From positions 310,001-374,000 of the forward strand of contig NZ_JAGQBA010000003.1 of the NCBI RefSeq assembly GCF_024345395.1: DNA of 64,000 bases, read 5' to 3'. The notes beneath the pieces are model-generated. The model did no database searches, was not told the origin of the DNA, and saw nothing but the letters and a program-made list of their open reading frames with translations. The translations under genes and the position numbers were made by a program. Shown here one piece after another: positions 33,403-43,128 of this stretch; the first letter of the stretch is position 1; every line of letters begins with the position of its first letter. The DNA comes from Cyanobium sp. Tous-M-B4. GTDB lineage: Bacteria > Cyanobacteriota > Cyanobacteriia > PCC-6307 > Cyanobiaceae.

Positions 33403-35043
33403 TCACTTACCCAGACGCTCGCGCAGATGATCGCCAACCCGCAGGGCATTGGCGATTGCCGTAAGGGAAGGATTCACCGCGCCGATAGTCGGCATGAAGC
33501 TGGTATCGACTACGTAAAGGTTGTCGAGGTCGTGGGCCTTGCAGTTGAGGTCGAGCACCGAGGTGGCCGGATCGTCGCCGAAGCGACAGGTGCCGGCCTG
33601 GTGCGCCACGGCGGCAATACCCATCGCGTTCTTGACATAAATCTGGCGCTCCACCAAATGCTTCTTGAGATAGAGCTGGTCCAGCATCCCGGTGAGCCGG
33701 CCGTAGAGCCGCTGGGCGGCGGTTGGGTTGTTGGGCGTGTAGTCCAGATGAATCTGGCCCTCGCCATCGATGGTCACCCGGTTGTTGGGGTCGGGCAGAT
33801 CTTCTGAAGAGATCCAGAAATCAATCGCGTGCTCAGCGATTTTGTCCATAGACCAACCGGGCATCAAGAAGGTTTCGAGCGGCGCATAGCCCTTCATGAT
33901 CGTGCCGTTGGTCTTACCCGTCATCTGGATGTTGCCCATCGGATAATCAAAATCGGCATCCCCCAGATACCAATCGTTGATCGAAAGCGTCTTCTGGAAC
34001 ACGGTGGTGTTGGGCTCGTGGGCCAGGGCCACCATCGCCTTGCTGTTGTGGAACATGTAGTTGCGGCCCACCTGATCGGAGCTGTTGGCCAGCCCACGCG
34101 GGTGCTTGTCATTGGCAGACATCAACAGCAACCTGGCGCTGTTTGCAGCCCCACAGCTCACCACCACCACATCACCGCGCACGGTCATGGGCTCACCATC
34201 GCGCTCCAACTTCACCGCTTGCACAGTCCGCCCGGAAGCATCCGTAAGCAACTGCAGAACGTGGGCTCTAGTCAGCAGTGACACATTCGGAGCAGCCAGG
34301 GCCGGCCGCATGCCGAGCACGTCCGCATCGGATTTGGCATGCACCAGACAAGGAAAGCCATCGCAGCAATTGCACCTGCGGCAACGGCTAAAGGCCATGT
34401 TGGCCTCATCCAGCATCACCCCGGTAGGGGCATGGAAGGGATGCAATCCGGCCAATCGCAAATCATCTACTAGCTTCTGAATTCGCGGCTCATGGGCCAC
34501 CGGTGGATGGGGATAGGGGCCACTGCAAGGCGGCTCGGTAGGGTCTTCCCCTCGCTGACCGTGCACATGAAATAGCTCTTCTGCCCTCTGGTAGTAGGGC
34601 TCGAAATCGCTGTAGCGCAGGGGCCAGGCTGGCGAGATGCCATCAAAGTGCTGCAGCTGCTCAAAATCCTGCTGGCGCAGGCGAAAGTGAGCTGCTCCAT
34701 ACATCTTCGTTGCCCCACCAACGAAGTAGTGGCTACCAGGCTGAAAAGGTTTGCCGTGCTTGTCGTGCCAGATGTCTTTGGAGATGTAACGCCCCTTCTG
34801 GAACACTTCCGCGGCATCCCAGTTCTGGGGTTCCTGAGGCAGCCAGTCGCCTCTCTCCAGCACCAGAATGTTCAAGCCACTGGAACCCAGGTGACGCGCC
34901 AGGGTGCCACCACCGGCGCCACTACCGATAATCACCACATCGAAGTGAGCCCCATCTGCCACATTTAGCTGGGCAGCAGCGGGCATGGGCGAAATTGCCA
35001 GGGAAGGACCAGGAAGCTCGGTGCGATTAGAAGGATGGGCCAT
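33403..35043 (-). CDS. GMC oxidoreductase (catalytic residues present)
   Basis: A 546-residue FAD-dependent glucose-methanol-choline family enzyme. The FAD motif VVIIGSGAGGGTLARHLGSS is at about 36-55. The active-site pair is present: His481 in AHQAGTCRFG and Asn524 in GAVNPSLTAIANAL. A Cys cluster CRRCNCCDGFPC is at 221-232. There is no signal peptide, so it is probably cytosolic or at the inner membrane face. Such enzymes oxidise alcohols or sugars and pass electrons to a quinone or O2. It is the last gene of the eight-gene oxidase operon, 48 bases after the glycosidase gene. Confidence 0.88.
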   Translation of the reverse strand: MAHPSNRTELPGPSLAISPMPAAAQLNVADGAHFDVVIIGSGAGGGTLARHLGSSGLNILVLERGDWLPQEPQNWDAAEVFQKGRYISKDIWHDKHGKPFQPGSHYFVGGATKMYGAAHFRLRQQDFEQLQHFDGISPAWPLRYSDFEPYYQRAEELFHVHGQRGEDPTEPPCSGPYPHPPVAHEPRIQKLVDDLRLAGLHPFHAPTGVMLDEANMAFSRCRRCNCCDGFPCLVHAKSDADVLGMRPALAAPNVSLLTRAHVLQLLTDASGRTVQAVKLERDGEPMTVRGDVVVVSCGAANSARLLLMSANDKHPRGLANSSDQVGRNYMFHNSKAMVALAHEPNTTVFQKTLSINDWYLGDADFDYPMGNIQMTGKTNGTIMKGYAPLETFLMPGWSMDKIAEHAIDFWISSEDLPDPNNRVTIDGEGQIHLDYTPNNPTAAQRLYGRLTGMLDQLYLKKHLVERQIYVKNAMGIAAVAHQAGTCRFGDDPATSVLDLNCKAHDLDNLYVVDTSFMPTIGAVNPSLTAIANALRVGDHLRERLGK

Positions 35044-35091
35044 GGCTGAATAGAGTGAGCAGTCGAGAAAAGAAGCAGGCAGTCCCTTGCG

Positions 35092-37779
35092 TTAACCAGA
35101 GGGATAACGATTCAGTTGGTTGATCATTTTGGCAACCATGGCACTCCAGCCGGTCTGGTGCGATGCGCCAACACCTCGGCCATTATCGCCATGAAAATAT
35201 TCGTTGAACAGGAGCAAATCGCGCCAGTGGGGGTCGCTCTGGAAAAGCTCTACATCACCATTGAAGGCACGGCGTCCAGATCCATCCCGCCTAAAGATCC
35301 CAACTAGCCGCTTCTCAAGCTGCAGGGACACCTCCCAGAGATTTAACCAGTTGCCCGAGCGGGAGGGAAACTCGACCTTGAAGCTATCGCCGTAGTAATG
35401 GGCAAACTTCTGCAGCGACTCAATTAGCAAGAAATTAATCGGCATCCACACCGGGCCCCGCCAGTTGGAGTTACCCCCGAACATCGCCACCGGGCTATCG
35501 GCGGGGCTGTAGGCCAGGGTCTGACTGTCAGCACCCTCAGTGAAGGTATAAGGATGATCGCCATAGACCTTAGAGAGAGAACGAATGCCATAAGGCGAGA
35601 GAAACTCCTCTTCGTCGAACAGCCGCTCACAGATCCGACGCAACCGATCTTCAGGCACCAGAGTATACAGAATACGATCATTATGCCACTGGCCAAGGTG
35701 ATGCTCTAGCCAGGTAGATGTGGTGCGCTCGTGCACAAACCAAGCCATACTATTGAGCACATCAAGCACTGGGAGGCGCTCGACTGTTTCACGATCAAAA
35801 CTGGCCACCGCTAGCAGGGGAACTAGGCCAGAAAGGGATCGAGTGCGCAGGAAATCGGTAGTGCCATCAGGCCGCTTGATCACGTCGTAATAGAAGCCGT
35901 CGTCATCGTCCCAATTAAGGAATCCCCGATCTGATGGTGCATTCAAGGTGAGGGCAAGCTGGGTAAAATCATAAACAAAGCGCTCACAGGTATCGGCATA
36001 CTCTGGCTCCTCACAGCTCAGTTCCACTGAAATGTTCAGCAGGTTGAGGCTCAGCGATGCCATCCAGGCCGTGCCATCACACTGCTCGATGCGGCTGCCA
36101 TCTTCGAGAGGAAAGCGGCGATCAAATACCGCAATATTGTCTAGACCAAGGAAACCACCCTCAAACACATTGTCGCCGGAGCGATCGTTGCGGTTAGCCC
36201 ACCAGCCGTATTCGAGTAGAAGTTTGCGCAGGGCAGACCTTAGGAAAGGCTGATCTGCCTTGCCGCTGTATTTGTGATCGATCTGATAGATGCGCATGGC
36301 AGCCCAGGCACCGATCGGCGGATTGGGATCAGATAGAGCCCATTCGTAGGCAGGGGTCTGGGCACTAGGGGCAGTGAAGTGGGGGCTGCGCAGCAACATG
36401 GCCTGCTGCTTGGCCATCTCCGGATCCACGATGGCAAACGCAACCGCATGGAACATCAAGTCCCACTGGCAAAAATAGGGGTACTCCCAGGCATCCGGCA
36501 TCGAGATGATGTTGTGGGCGTGCAGCCGCTGCCACTGGGCCGTCTCGGTATGCCAGCGGTTTGCTGGTGGTGCTGGCTGGGTAGGGTCCCCCTCAAGCCA
36601 GCGCAACACACTCCAGCCGTAATACTTCTTGCACCAAAGCAAACCGGCCAAAGCCGAGGTGTGGATCAGGCGATCCTCCCCATTGATCCCGGGCAGGACA
36701 GCCTCAAAGAAGCGATGGCACTCCTGTTCTCGAGCGCTAAAGAGCGCATCAAATGAGTCGCCAAATTCAGGCTCCTGCGAGAGCAAAGTATCAGCCTGCG
36801 GCCTCTGCCGCAGGCGAAGCTCAACGCACCACTCCTCATCCGGGGCGAGGGTGCGCTGCACCAGCCGTGCTGCCTTAGTGCCGGTATGGGCAGGATTGAT
36901 AGCGCCTATCTCCCCGTCTATCAGATAACGGTGAAATCCATCCTTCTGAAATTGAGTGGAATTAGGCTGGCCGTAAAGATGCTGGTGGTTGGTTTCATTA
37001 TCGGTAAACAACCACTCGCCCTGCTCGCGGCAGAGCAGCTCATAGACACCGAGGTTGGCCAAGTCGGAGGTGACAACACGATCATCCTCAAGAGTCATCG
37101 GTTGCCGATACTCATCGGGATAGCCCCAACCCCAGGTATTGCGCATCCACAGAGTGGGTAATAGGGCAAGCGGTGCTGGATCCGGCCCACGGTTGGTGAC
37201 CCGAATGCGGATCAGCAGATCAGTAGCTGCAGCCTTGGCGTATTCAACAACAACATCGAAGTAGCGGCTGTCATTAAAGATGCCCGTATCGACCAGCTCG
37301 TATTCGGGCTCGCTGCGGCTGCGCCGCCCGTTCTCATCCACCAGGTGCTGATATGGAAATTCAGCCTGCGGATACTTGTAGAGCCCCCGCATGAAGCTAT
37401 GGGTGGGGGTGTTGGCGAGGTGGAAGTAGTAATCCTTGAGATCTTCACCGTGGTTGCCTTCAGGATTACCCAGGCCGAATGGCCGCTCCTTGAGGACCGG
37501 ATCCACACCATTCCACATCGCCAGGGAGAAGCAGAGCCGGCACTCTTCGTCGCAGATCCCCAATAAACCGTCTTCGCCCCAGCGATAGACGCGGGACCTG
37601 GCCTGATCGTGAGGAAAGGAGCGCCAGGCATCGCCATCGCCGGAATAATCCTCGCGGACGGTGCCCCATTGACGATCGGGGAGGTAGCTGCCCCAGAGGC
37701 TCCAGGGCTGCATACCCTTATCGCGCTCGCTGATCCGCTCGACTTCTGGGTCGCTGGTCAAAGCGGGAGTTGTGGTCAT
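35092..37779 (-). CDS. GH63/MGH1-type glycoside hydrolase
   Basis: An 895-residue (alpha/alpha)6-barrel hydrolase of the type annotated mannosyl-oligosaccharide glucosidase or MGH1. Bacterial and plant relatives cleave glucosylglycerate, mannosylglycerate or other short alpha-glucosides. Visible motifs are YFCQWDLMFHAVAFAIVD, the long LGLDNIAVFD region and GGNSNWRGPVWMPINFLL. No signal peptide is seen. It overlaps the upstream GMC gene by four bases, so the oxidoreductase and the hydrolase are co-translated. It is less GC-rich than genes outside the operon. The substrate is not determined; compatible-solute glucosides are a reasonable guess for a cyanobacterium. Confidence 0.82.
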   Translation of the reverse strand: MTTTPALTSDPEVERISERDKGMQPWSLWGSYLPDRQWGTVREDYSGDGDAWRSFPHDQARSRVYRWGEDGLLGICDEECRLCFSLAMWNGVDPVLKERPFGLGNPEGNHGEDLKDYYFHLANTPTHSFMRGLYKYPQAEFPYQHLVDENGRRSRSEPEYELVDTGIFNDSRYFDVVVEYAKAAATDLLIRIRVTNRGPDPAPLALLPTLWMRNTWGWGYPDEYRQPMTLEDDRVVTSDLANLGVYELLCREQGEWLFTDNETNHQHLYGQPNSTQFQKDGFHRYLIDGEIGAINPAHTGTKAARLVQRTLAPDEEWCVELRLRQRPQADTLLSQEPEFGDSFDALFSAREQECHRFFEAVLPGINGEDRLIHTSALAGLLWCKKYYGWSVLRWLEGDPTQPAPPANRWHTETAQWQRLHAHNIISMPDAWEYPYFCQWDLMFHAVAFAIVDPEMAKQQAMLLRSPHFTAPSAQTPAYEWALSDPNPPIGAWAAMRIYQIDHKYSGKADQPFLRSALRKLLLEYGWWANRNDRSGDNVFEGGFLGLDNIAVFDRRFPLEDGSRIEQCDGTAWMASLSLNLLNISVELSCEEPEYADTCERFVYDFTQLALTLNAPSDRGFLNWDDDDGFYYDVIKRPDGTTDFLRTRSLSGLVPLLAVASFDRETVERLPVLDVLNSMAWFVHERTTSTWLEHHLGQWHNDRILYTLVPEDRLRRICERLFDEEEFLSPYGIRSLSKVYGDHPYTFTEGADSQTLAYSPADSPVAMFGGNSNWRGPVWMPINFLLIESLQKFAHYYGDSFKVEFPSRSGNWLNLWEVSLQLEKRLVGIFRRDGSGRRAFNGDVELFQSDPHWRDLLLFNEYFHGDNGRGVGASHQTGWSAMVAKMINQLNRYPSG

Positions 37780-39293
37780 CGCAGTGCTGCCCCCAAACCA
37801 TCGGCAATGCGCAGGGCATTGGCGATCACGGTGAGACCAAAGCCCATGGCCGGGCAGGCAGGGAAAGTACTGGCATCAACGATGGTGAGATTGGCCACCT
37901 CATGGCTACGGCCATCGAGATCCACCACCGACGTGGCCGGATTGACTCCCATGCGGCAGGTGCCGCAGCTGTAGCCCATGGCCGATAGGGGCGCCTCACC
38001 GCGGGGATGGGTGGGGGCTTCCCTCACCACATGGCAATCCGGATCAGCCTCCACCGCCTTAAGGGTGTCGATCCAGCGATACACGAGGCGATCATGGGCC
38101 TCGCGGTTGTTGGCCTGATAGGTGACCTGAATGCGATCACCCAGCAGGCTGATGCGGTTGTGGGGGTCGGGCAGCACAGGACTCATCGCCCACCAGCTGA
38201 TCGAACGGGAGGCCAGCTGCTCAAGGCCGAAGTTGGGCAGCAGCTTGGTCACCAGGGACAGCACCGGCGGCGACTCGGCAAACAGGGCATCCTGCAAAAC
38301 ACCGCCACCGTTCTGGATCGAACCCAGGGGGAAGGAGACATTCTTGTCGCCCCAGAGGTAGTCGTTAATGCCGTAGCTACGCCCATATCGGCCACTGTTG
38401 GCCTCAGTGGCCAACTGCAGAATCGAAGTGAGCTGGAGCTTCATCAGGTTGCGGCCCACCTGGTCGGAGCCGTTTGCTAAGCCACGCGGATGGCGGTCGG
38501 TCGCTGAACGCAGCAGGATCGCGGCGCTGTTGATGGCGCCTGCCGCTAGCACCACCTGATGACCAAAAAACAGCCAGCTCTGGCCATCCAGCCGCGCTTC
38601 CACACCCCGAACCTCCGTTCCGCTGGGGTTGACGTGCAGACGTTGCACCTCAGCTCCGGTGCGCACCACCACCGTGGCGGATGCCCGGGCCGGGTCCACC
38701 CCAAACAACTCCGCATCACCACTGGGATCGGCGCTGGACTGGGACCAGCTCAGCGGCAGGGAATAGGGATTCAGCCCCTGGCGAACCAAGGCCAGCCGCA
38801 ACTCCTCAAAGAACGGCTCCACGGGCTTGGGGGCCATGGCGTAGTCGGCGCCCGCTCGCGGTTCGGTGGGATCCACGCCCCGCTGACCATGCACCCGATA
38901 TAGGGCCTCAGCTTGGTCGTACCAGGGTTCGAAATCTCCGTAGCTAAGGCCCCAGGCTGGAGCCTGCCCCCCCTGTAAGTGCAGGCCAGCGAACTCCTGC
39001 TCCCTCAGCCGCTCGAGCACCCCACCCCAGATCTTGGTGTTGCCGCCTAGGGCGTAGATCATCTGAGGAGAAAAGGGATCCCCGTCGGTGCCAAACCATT
39101 GCTCCTTGGGGTGGTAGCGATCCTTGCGGAACAAATCCACATCGGCGACGTTCTGATCAGCAAGGGGCATCTGTTCCCCCCGCTCCAGCACCAGCACTGC
39201 CAATCCTGATGAGGCAAGCGAATTGGCGAGGGTGCCGCCGGCAGCCCCACTGCCAATGACAATTACGTCGTAATGGTTGTCGTCGATGATCAT
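37776..39293 (-). CDS. GMC-type oxidoreductase lacking the catalytic pair
   Basis: A 505-residue FAD protein of the GMC family with an intact dinucleotide motif (VIVIGSGAAGGTLANSLASS). Where its paralogue at 33403-35043 has His481 and Asn524, it has Tyr441 (MGYSCGTCRMG) and Gly484 (PAMGFGLTVIANAL), with identical spacing of 43 residues. It also lacks the Cys cluster. It may use another chemistry, be an electron-transfer subunit, or be inactive. It starts ten bases after ctaE and overlaps the glycosidase gene by four. Confidence 0.85.
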   Translation of the reverse strand: MIIDDNHYDVIVIGSGAAGGTLANSLASSGLAVLVLERGEQMPLADQNVADVDLFRKDRYHPKEQWFGTDGDPFSPQMIYALGGNTKIWGGVLERLREQEFAGLHLQGGQAPAWGLSYGDFEPWYDQAEALYRVHGQRGVDPTEPRAGADYAMAPKPVEPFFEELRLALVRQGLNPYSLPLSWSQSSADPSGDAELFGVDPARASATVVVRTGAEVQRLHVNPSGTEVRGVEARLDGQSWLFFGHQVVLAAGAINSAAILLRSATDRHPRGLANGSDQVGRNLMKLQLTSILQLATEANSGRYGRSYGINDYLWGDKNVSFPLGSIQNGGGVLQDALFAESPPVLSLVTKLLPNFGLEQLASRSISWWAMSPVLPDPHNRISLLGDRIQVTYQANNREAHDRLVYRWIDTLKAVEADPDCHVVREAPTHPRGEAPLSAMGYSCGTCRMGVNPATSVVDLDGRSHEVANLTIVDASTFPACPAMGFGLTVIANALRIADGLGAALR

Positions 39294-39303
39294 GGATGGT
39301 TCC

Positions 39304-39882
39304 TCAGCTGCGCTGCCAGACGTAAAGGAGAACGAAGAGGATGATCCAAATCACATCCACAAAATGCCAGAACAGGGAGGTGGCCTGAACGCCCTGCTCT
39401 CCACCCGCATAGTTCTGGGGGATGAAAGATTTCACCAGCATCAATCCCATCAAAAACACCCCCGTGGCCACATGCAAGCCGTGGAAGCCGGTAAGTAGAT
39501 AAAAGGTGCCGCCGAATACGCCACTGGTGAAGCCAAACTGCAGACCACCCCACTCAACGGCTTGGCCGTAGAGGAAATAGGCGCCAAGGGCCATGGTGAG
39601 TAACCAGAAGGCCCGAAAGCCCACCAGATTCCCCTTGCTCATGCAGCGCTCTGCCAGCCAGATCGTGCCCGAACTAGAAATCAATACCACCGTGTTGAGC
39701 AGGGGCGTGCGCCACTCGAGGCCTTCTACACCGGGGGGCAGCCAATTGAGCGCAGCGGTTTTCAGTAGTGCAAAACCACTAAAGAATGCCAAAAAGATGA
39801 CACTCTCAGAACAGAGAAAGATGATGAAGCCAGTGAGGTTGTGCTTCGGGTGCTCAGTGTTCAAATGAGGTGTAGCAGTCAT
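39304..39882 (-). CDS. ctaE: Cytochrome c oxidase-type subunit III
   Basis: A 192-residue, five-helix subunit III of a heme-copper oxidase. Family motifs FLCSESVIFLAFFSGF, LLTGFHGLHVATGVFLM and FWHFVDVIWIILFVLLY are present. Its ATG overlaps the ctaD stop as ATGA. Subunit III stabilises the catalytic subunit and is not itself redox-active. Confidence 0.94.
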   Translation of the reverse strand: MTATPHLNTEHPKHNLTGFIIFLCSESVIFLAFFSGFALLKTAALNWLPPGVEGLEWRTPLLNTVVLISSSGTIWLAERCMSKGNLVGFRAFWLLTMALGAYFLYGQAVEWGGLQFGFTSGVFGGTFYLLTGFHGLHVATGVFLMGLMLVKSFIPQNYAGGEQGVQATSLFWHFVDVIWIILFVLLYVWQRS

Positions 39883-41555
39883 GCCCTGGCCTCCTCAAGG
39901 GTGAGCTGATTTTCAATCTCTGCCTGGTGCTCAACCAGTGGCTCTCCAGTGCCGTAACCATAGGGGCGTGAAATCACGGTCGGCACGTGCTCACCAAAGT
40001 TGTCTTCAGGTGGCGGGGATGGCAACAACCACTCAAGACCAATGGCATTCCAGGGGTTATGGGGGGCTTTCGGGCCCCGCACCCAGGCACTCACCATGTT
40101 GAGGAGGAAGGGAATAATCGACACTCCCAGCAGGAAGGCACCCAGGCTGGCCAGCACATTCCAGAAGGCAAATTCCGGGTCGTAGCTAGAAACCCGCCGG
40201 GGCATACCCATCAAACCGAGGGGGTGCATGGGCAGAAAATTGAGGTTGGCACCGATGAAGGTGAGCAGGAAATGGAGCTTGCCAAGGCCCTCGTAGGGCA
40301 TGCGGCCAATAAATTTGGGAAACCAGTGATAGATAGCTGCAAAGATTCCCATCACCGCTGCTCCATAGATCACGTAGTGGAAGTGGCCTACCACGAAATA
40401 GGTGTTCGACACGTGAATATCGACCGGCACCGTGGCAAGCATGATCCCGGTGATGCCGGCAAATACAAAGTTGAACAGACCACCCAGGCAAAAAAGCATC
40501 GGGGTGGTGAGTCGCAGTTTGCCGCGCCAAATGGTGCCCAGCCAGGCAAACACCTTCACCCCCGTGGGCACAGCAATCAGCATGGTGGAAAACATAAAGA
40601 AGTTGCGCATCCACTGCGCCACCCCACTGGGAAACATGTGGTGCACCCACACAACTAAACCCAGTGCCACGATGATGAAGGAGGCCAGGCAGACGTAGAC
40701 ATAGCCAAACAGTGGCTTGCGTGAATAGACAGGAAACAGCTCGGAGAAGATGCCAAACACCGGCAGAATGATCACATACACGGCCGGGTGAGAATAAAAC
40801 CAGAAAAAGTGCTGATAAAGCACTGGGTCGCCACCTCCCTCTGGCTGATAAAAGCTGGTGCCAAAGCTGAGGTCCATCAGCAACATCACCGCCCCACCAG
40901 TAAGGGCCGGCAGGCCGATCAACTGCAGACTTTGGGCTGCAAGAGCCGTCCAGCAATACACGGGCATCCTGAAAAAGCCCATGCCAGGAGCGCGCATCCG
41001 CAGAATCGTGGTCACGAAATTGATCGCTCCCATGATCGAGGACACCCCCGAAAGGGCCACGGCTGTGATCCACAGGCCTTGGCCATTAATAAAGTGGCCC
41101 AGCGGGTTCTGGGTGCTAACCGGTGGATAGGACCACCAGCCGGAATAGGCCGGCCCACCAGGAACGAAAAAGCTGCCGATCAACAGGGCGCCGAAAATAG
41201 GCACCAGCCAGAAGGCCACCGCATTTAGCCGCGGAAAGGCCATATCTGGAGCGCCGATCATCGTGGGGATCAGCAGGTTGTTGAGGCCATTCAGCACCGG
41301 AAAGATGAACAGGAACAGCATGATTGTTCCGTGCATCGTGTAGATGCCGTTGTACACCGTGCGATCCACCAGATCAGCCGGGGGTGTAATCAGCTCTCCT
41401 CGAATTATCATGGCCAGCAGGCCACCGATCAGAAAGAAGAAAAAGGCCGTAACGATGTACTGAATGCCAATCACCTTGGCATCTGTATTGAAGCCGAAGT
41501 AACGGCTCCAGGAGGTGTTTTCGGGAGGACTGGGCGGGAAGGTAGCGGAGGTCAT
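39879..41555 (-). CDS. ctaD: Heme-copper oxidase subunit I (ARTO-type operon)
   Basis: A 558-residue catalytic subunit with about 12 helices. All redox ligands are present: low-spin heme His75 and His393, heme-copper site His391, CuB ligands His256, His305 and His306, and the cross-linking Tyr260 in SHPAVYVIILP. The subunit should therefore reduce O2. A conserved NAPD-like D-channel entrance is around Asp104. It starts five bases after ctaC. The partner subunit II shows that the enzyme belongs with alternative respiratory terminal oxidases (ctaCII/DII/EII) rather than the standard cytochrome c oxidase. Confidence 0.95.
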   Translation of the reverse strand: MTSATFPPSPPENTSWSRYFGFNTDAKVIGIQYIVTAFFFFLIGGLLAMIIRGELITPPADLVDRTVYNGIYTMHGTIMLFLFIFPVLNGLNNLLIPTMIGAPDMAFPRLNAVAFWLVPIFGALLIGSFFVPGGPAYSGWWSYPPVSTQNPLGHFINGQGLWITAVALSGVSSIMGAINFVTTILRMRAPGMGFFRMPVYCWTALAAQSLQLIGLPALTGGAVMLLMDLSFGTSFYQPEGGGDPVLYQHFFWFYSHPAVYVIILPVFGIFSELFPVYSRKPLFGYVYVCLASFIIVALGLVVWVHHMFPSGVAQWMRNFFMFSTMLIAVPTGVKVFAWLGTIWRGKLRLTTPMLFCLGGLFNFVFAGITGIMLATVPVDIHVSNTYFVVGHFHYVIYGAAVMGIFAAIYHWFPKFIGRMPYEGLGKLHFLLTFIGANLNFLPMHPLGLMGMPRRVSSYDPEFAFWNVLASLGAFLLGVSIIPFLLNMVSAWVRGPKAPHNPWNAIGLEWLLPSPPPEDNFGEHVPTVISRPYGYGTGEPLVEHQAEIENQLTLEEARA

Positions 41556-41560
41556 CGGGC

Positions 41561-42508
41561 TCAGGCGTCGTGCGGCAGGGAGTTGGATCCGGGAACGTTC
41601 ACCTGGGGCGGTGGGGCTGGTGGCACGGTGGCCCAGCCTGGGTTTTTGAGCTGTTTGCGCTCGCCGTATTCGATTACTGCATCACTTAAACCAGGCTGCA
41701 ACGGCTGGCTAGCGGCGTTCTTCAGCCAAGCCTGGTAAGCCTCGGGGCTCTCGACCACCACATCGGCCTGGTTGGCGGCAAACCAGGTGCCACTGAACTG
41801 GGAATCGCGCAGGCGGTAGCGCCCCTGCCGCGTTGGCGTGAGATTGAAGTTGATCGCCCGGCCAGGGATTACGTCCTGCTTGAGGCGGAAAGCTGGAATG
41901 TAAAAGCCATGAATTACGTCGTCTGACACCAAACGGAAGCTGACGGGCTGATCAACCGGCAGATGCAGCTCGGTGGTGGAAACATTGACGCTTGGATAGC
42001 TAAATTCCCAAGACCACTGGCGGGCAATCACCTCCACCTGCTCGGCCGGCAAGCGATCGGCGGCGTAGCCCCCCTGGTCTTCCACCGGATTAGCCAAATG
42101 GATGTGCTCCATCGGCCCAAGAACTCCGAGTTTGGTGTTGACGCGCATGGCGTAAACCGCGATAGCCATCACCAGCAGTAAGGGAATGACCGTCCAGATC
42201 ACCTCGAGCCGGGTATTTCCCTCAATCGGCTCCGCATCGCTCTCGTCGTATTTCTCGGCGCGGTGCTTAATCAGCACCCAAGCCATCACCGACACCACCC
42301 CCCCAAACACAAACGTACCGATGCCCGTTTCAAAGCTGAACAGCCCATCCACCAGTGGTGCTGCGGTCGAGGCCTGCACAGGCAACCAGCGATATGCCTG
42401 CTGGGCCATCCACCAGCTCAAGGCCACCAACAGCCCAATCCAAGCCAGCAAGCCGGCCAAGCCGGCGCTGCTGATTGGTGGGCGGGAGCGGTCAGAGGAG
42501 TTACTCAC
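41561..42508 (-). CDS. ctaC: Heme-copper oxidase subunit II without CuA ligands
   Basis: A 315-residue subunit II with three N-terminal hydrophobic segments (about 15-34, 62-81, 102-121) and a C-terminal cupredoxin domain. His200 (VIHGFYIPAFRLKQDVIPGR) is kept, but the loop that normally reads CxExCxxxHxxM is RDSQFSGTWFAAN. Asp235, Ser239, Phe243 and Asn246 replace Cys, Cys, His and Met, so no CuA centre can form. This is the known hallmark of cyanobacterial ARTO, whose donor may be quinol. It overlaps the DUF2231 gene before it by four bases. Confidence 0.92.
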   Translation of the reverse strand: MSNSSDRSRPPISSAGLAGLLAWIGLLVALSWWMAQQAYRWLPVQASTAAPLVDGLFSFETGIGTFVFGGVVSVMAWVLIKHRAEKYDESDAEPIEGNTRLEVIWTVIPLLLVMAIAVYAMRVNTKLGVLGPMEHIHLANPVEDQGGYAADRLPAEQVEVIARQWSWEFSYPSVNVSTTELHLPVDQPVSFRLVSDDVIHGFYIPAFRLKQDVIPGRAINFNLTPTRQGRYRLRDSQFSGTWFAANQADVVVESPEAYQAWLKNAASQPLQPGLSDAVIEYGERKQLKNPGWATVPPAPPPQVNVPGSNSLPHDA

Positions 42509-43128
42509 GGCAGGGCCTCGGTGAGATCAGCGCCAGCGGCAAGAAGTTGGTCGGCGGTGATGTGAACACCGAATTCAGCTGCAAGCTCGGCGCCGAGGGT
42601 GCCGTGCAGCCCGATCACAAGAAATAACCCCAGGCCCACCAGCAGGTAGAGCCACTGCACCTGACGCCCCATGTCACGGCGCCAGACAAAGCGCTGATAG
42701 CCGCGCCACACCGTCATGGCGACGATCACCAGCAGGATCACAACCCCACCGACGCCATGCACAAGCATCGTCTCCATGCTCTGCAGTCCGATGCTGCTGG
42801 TGACTCCGGGCAGGGGCACTGCCAGCAGCATTTCGTAGAAGCCGGCAGCCACCGTGAAGAAGGTAACGATGGAGCAGGCCAGCAGGTTGTACCAACCCAC
42901 ATCGTGGAAGCCCCCGCGGGTTACGGGCAGGGCTAGAAAGCGAAACACCCGCTTCTCCACCGGATATAGGGCGCCGGCAATATCGAAGGCGATGGCAATA
43001 ACGAACAGACCGATCGTGAAATGCACCAGGTTTGGATGAATTGGCAGGGCATAGGGAAGCCCGTTGGGCCCAAGATCAGCTGCCAACTGCTCAATCGGTG
43101 AGCCCGCCGGAATGAAGGCAGCCATCAC
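42505..43128 (-). CDS. DUF2231 membrane protein (second copy)
   Basis: A 207-residue four-to-five-helix membrane protein of the DUF2231 family. Histidines lie in or at the ends of helices: His31 and His36 (IHPNLVHFTIG), His124 (LVHGVGG), His175 (GLHGTLGAEL) and His189. His31, 36, 124 and 189 have counterparts in the neighbouring paralogue. Such paired His could bind b-type heme or face a quinol. The gene overlaps ctaC and the first DUF2231 gene by four bases each, so it is surely made with the oxidase. Function unknown. Confidence 0.8.
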   Translation of the reverse strand: MMAAFIPAGSPIEQLAADLGPNGLPYALPIHPNLVHFTIGLFVIAIAFDIAGALYPVEKRVFRFLALPVTRGGFHDVGWYNLLACSIVTFFTVAAGFYEMLLAVPLPGVTSSIGLQSMETMLVHGVGGVVILLVIVAMTVWRGYQRFVWRRDMGRQVQWLYLLVGLGLFLVIGLHGTLGAELAAEFGVHITADQLLAAGADLTEALP

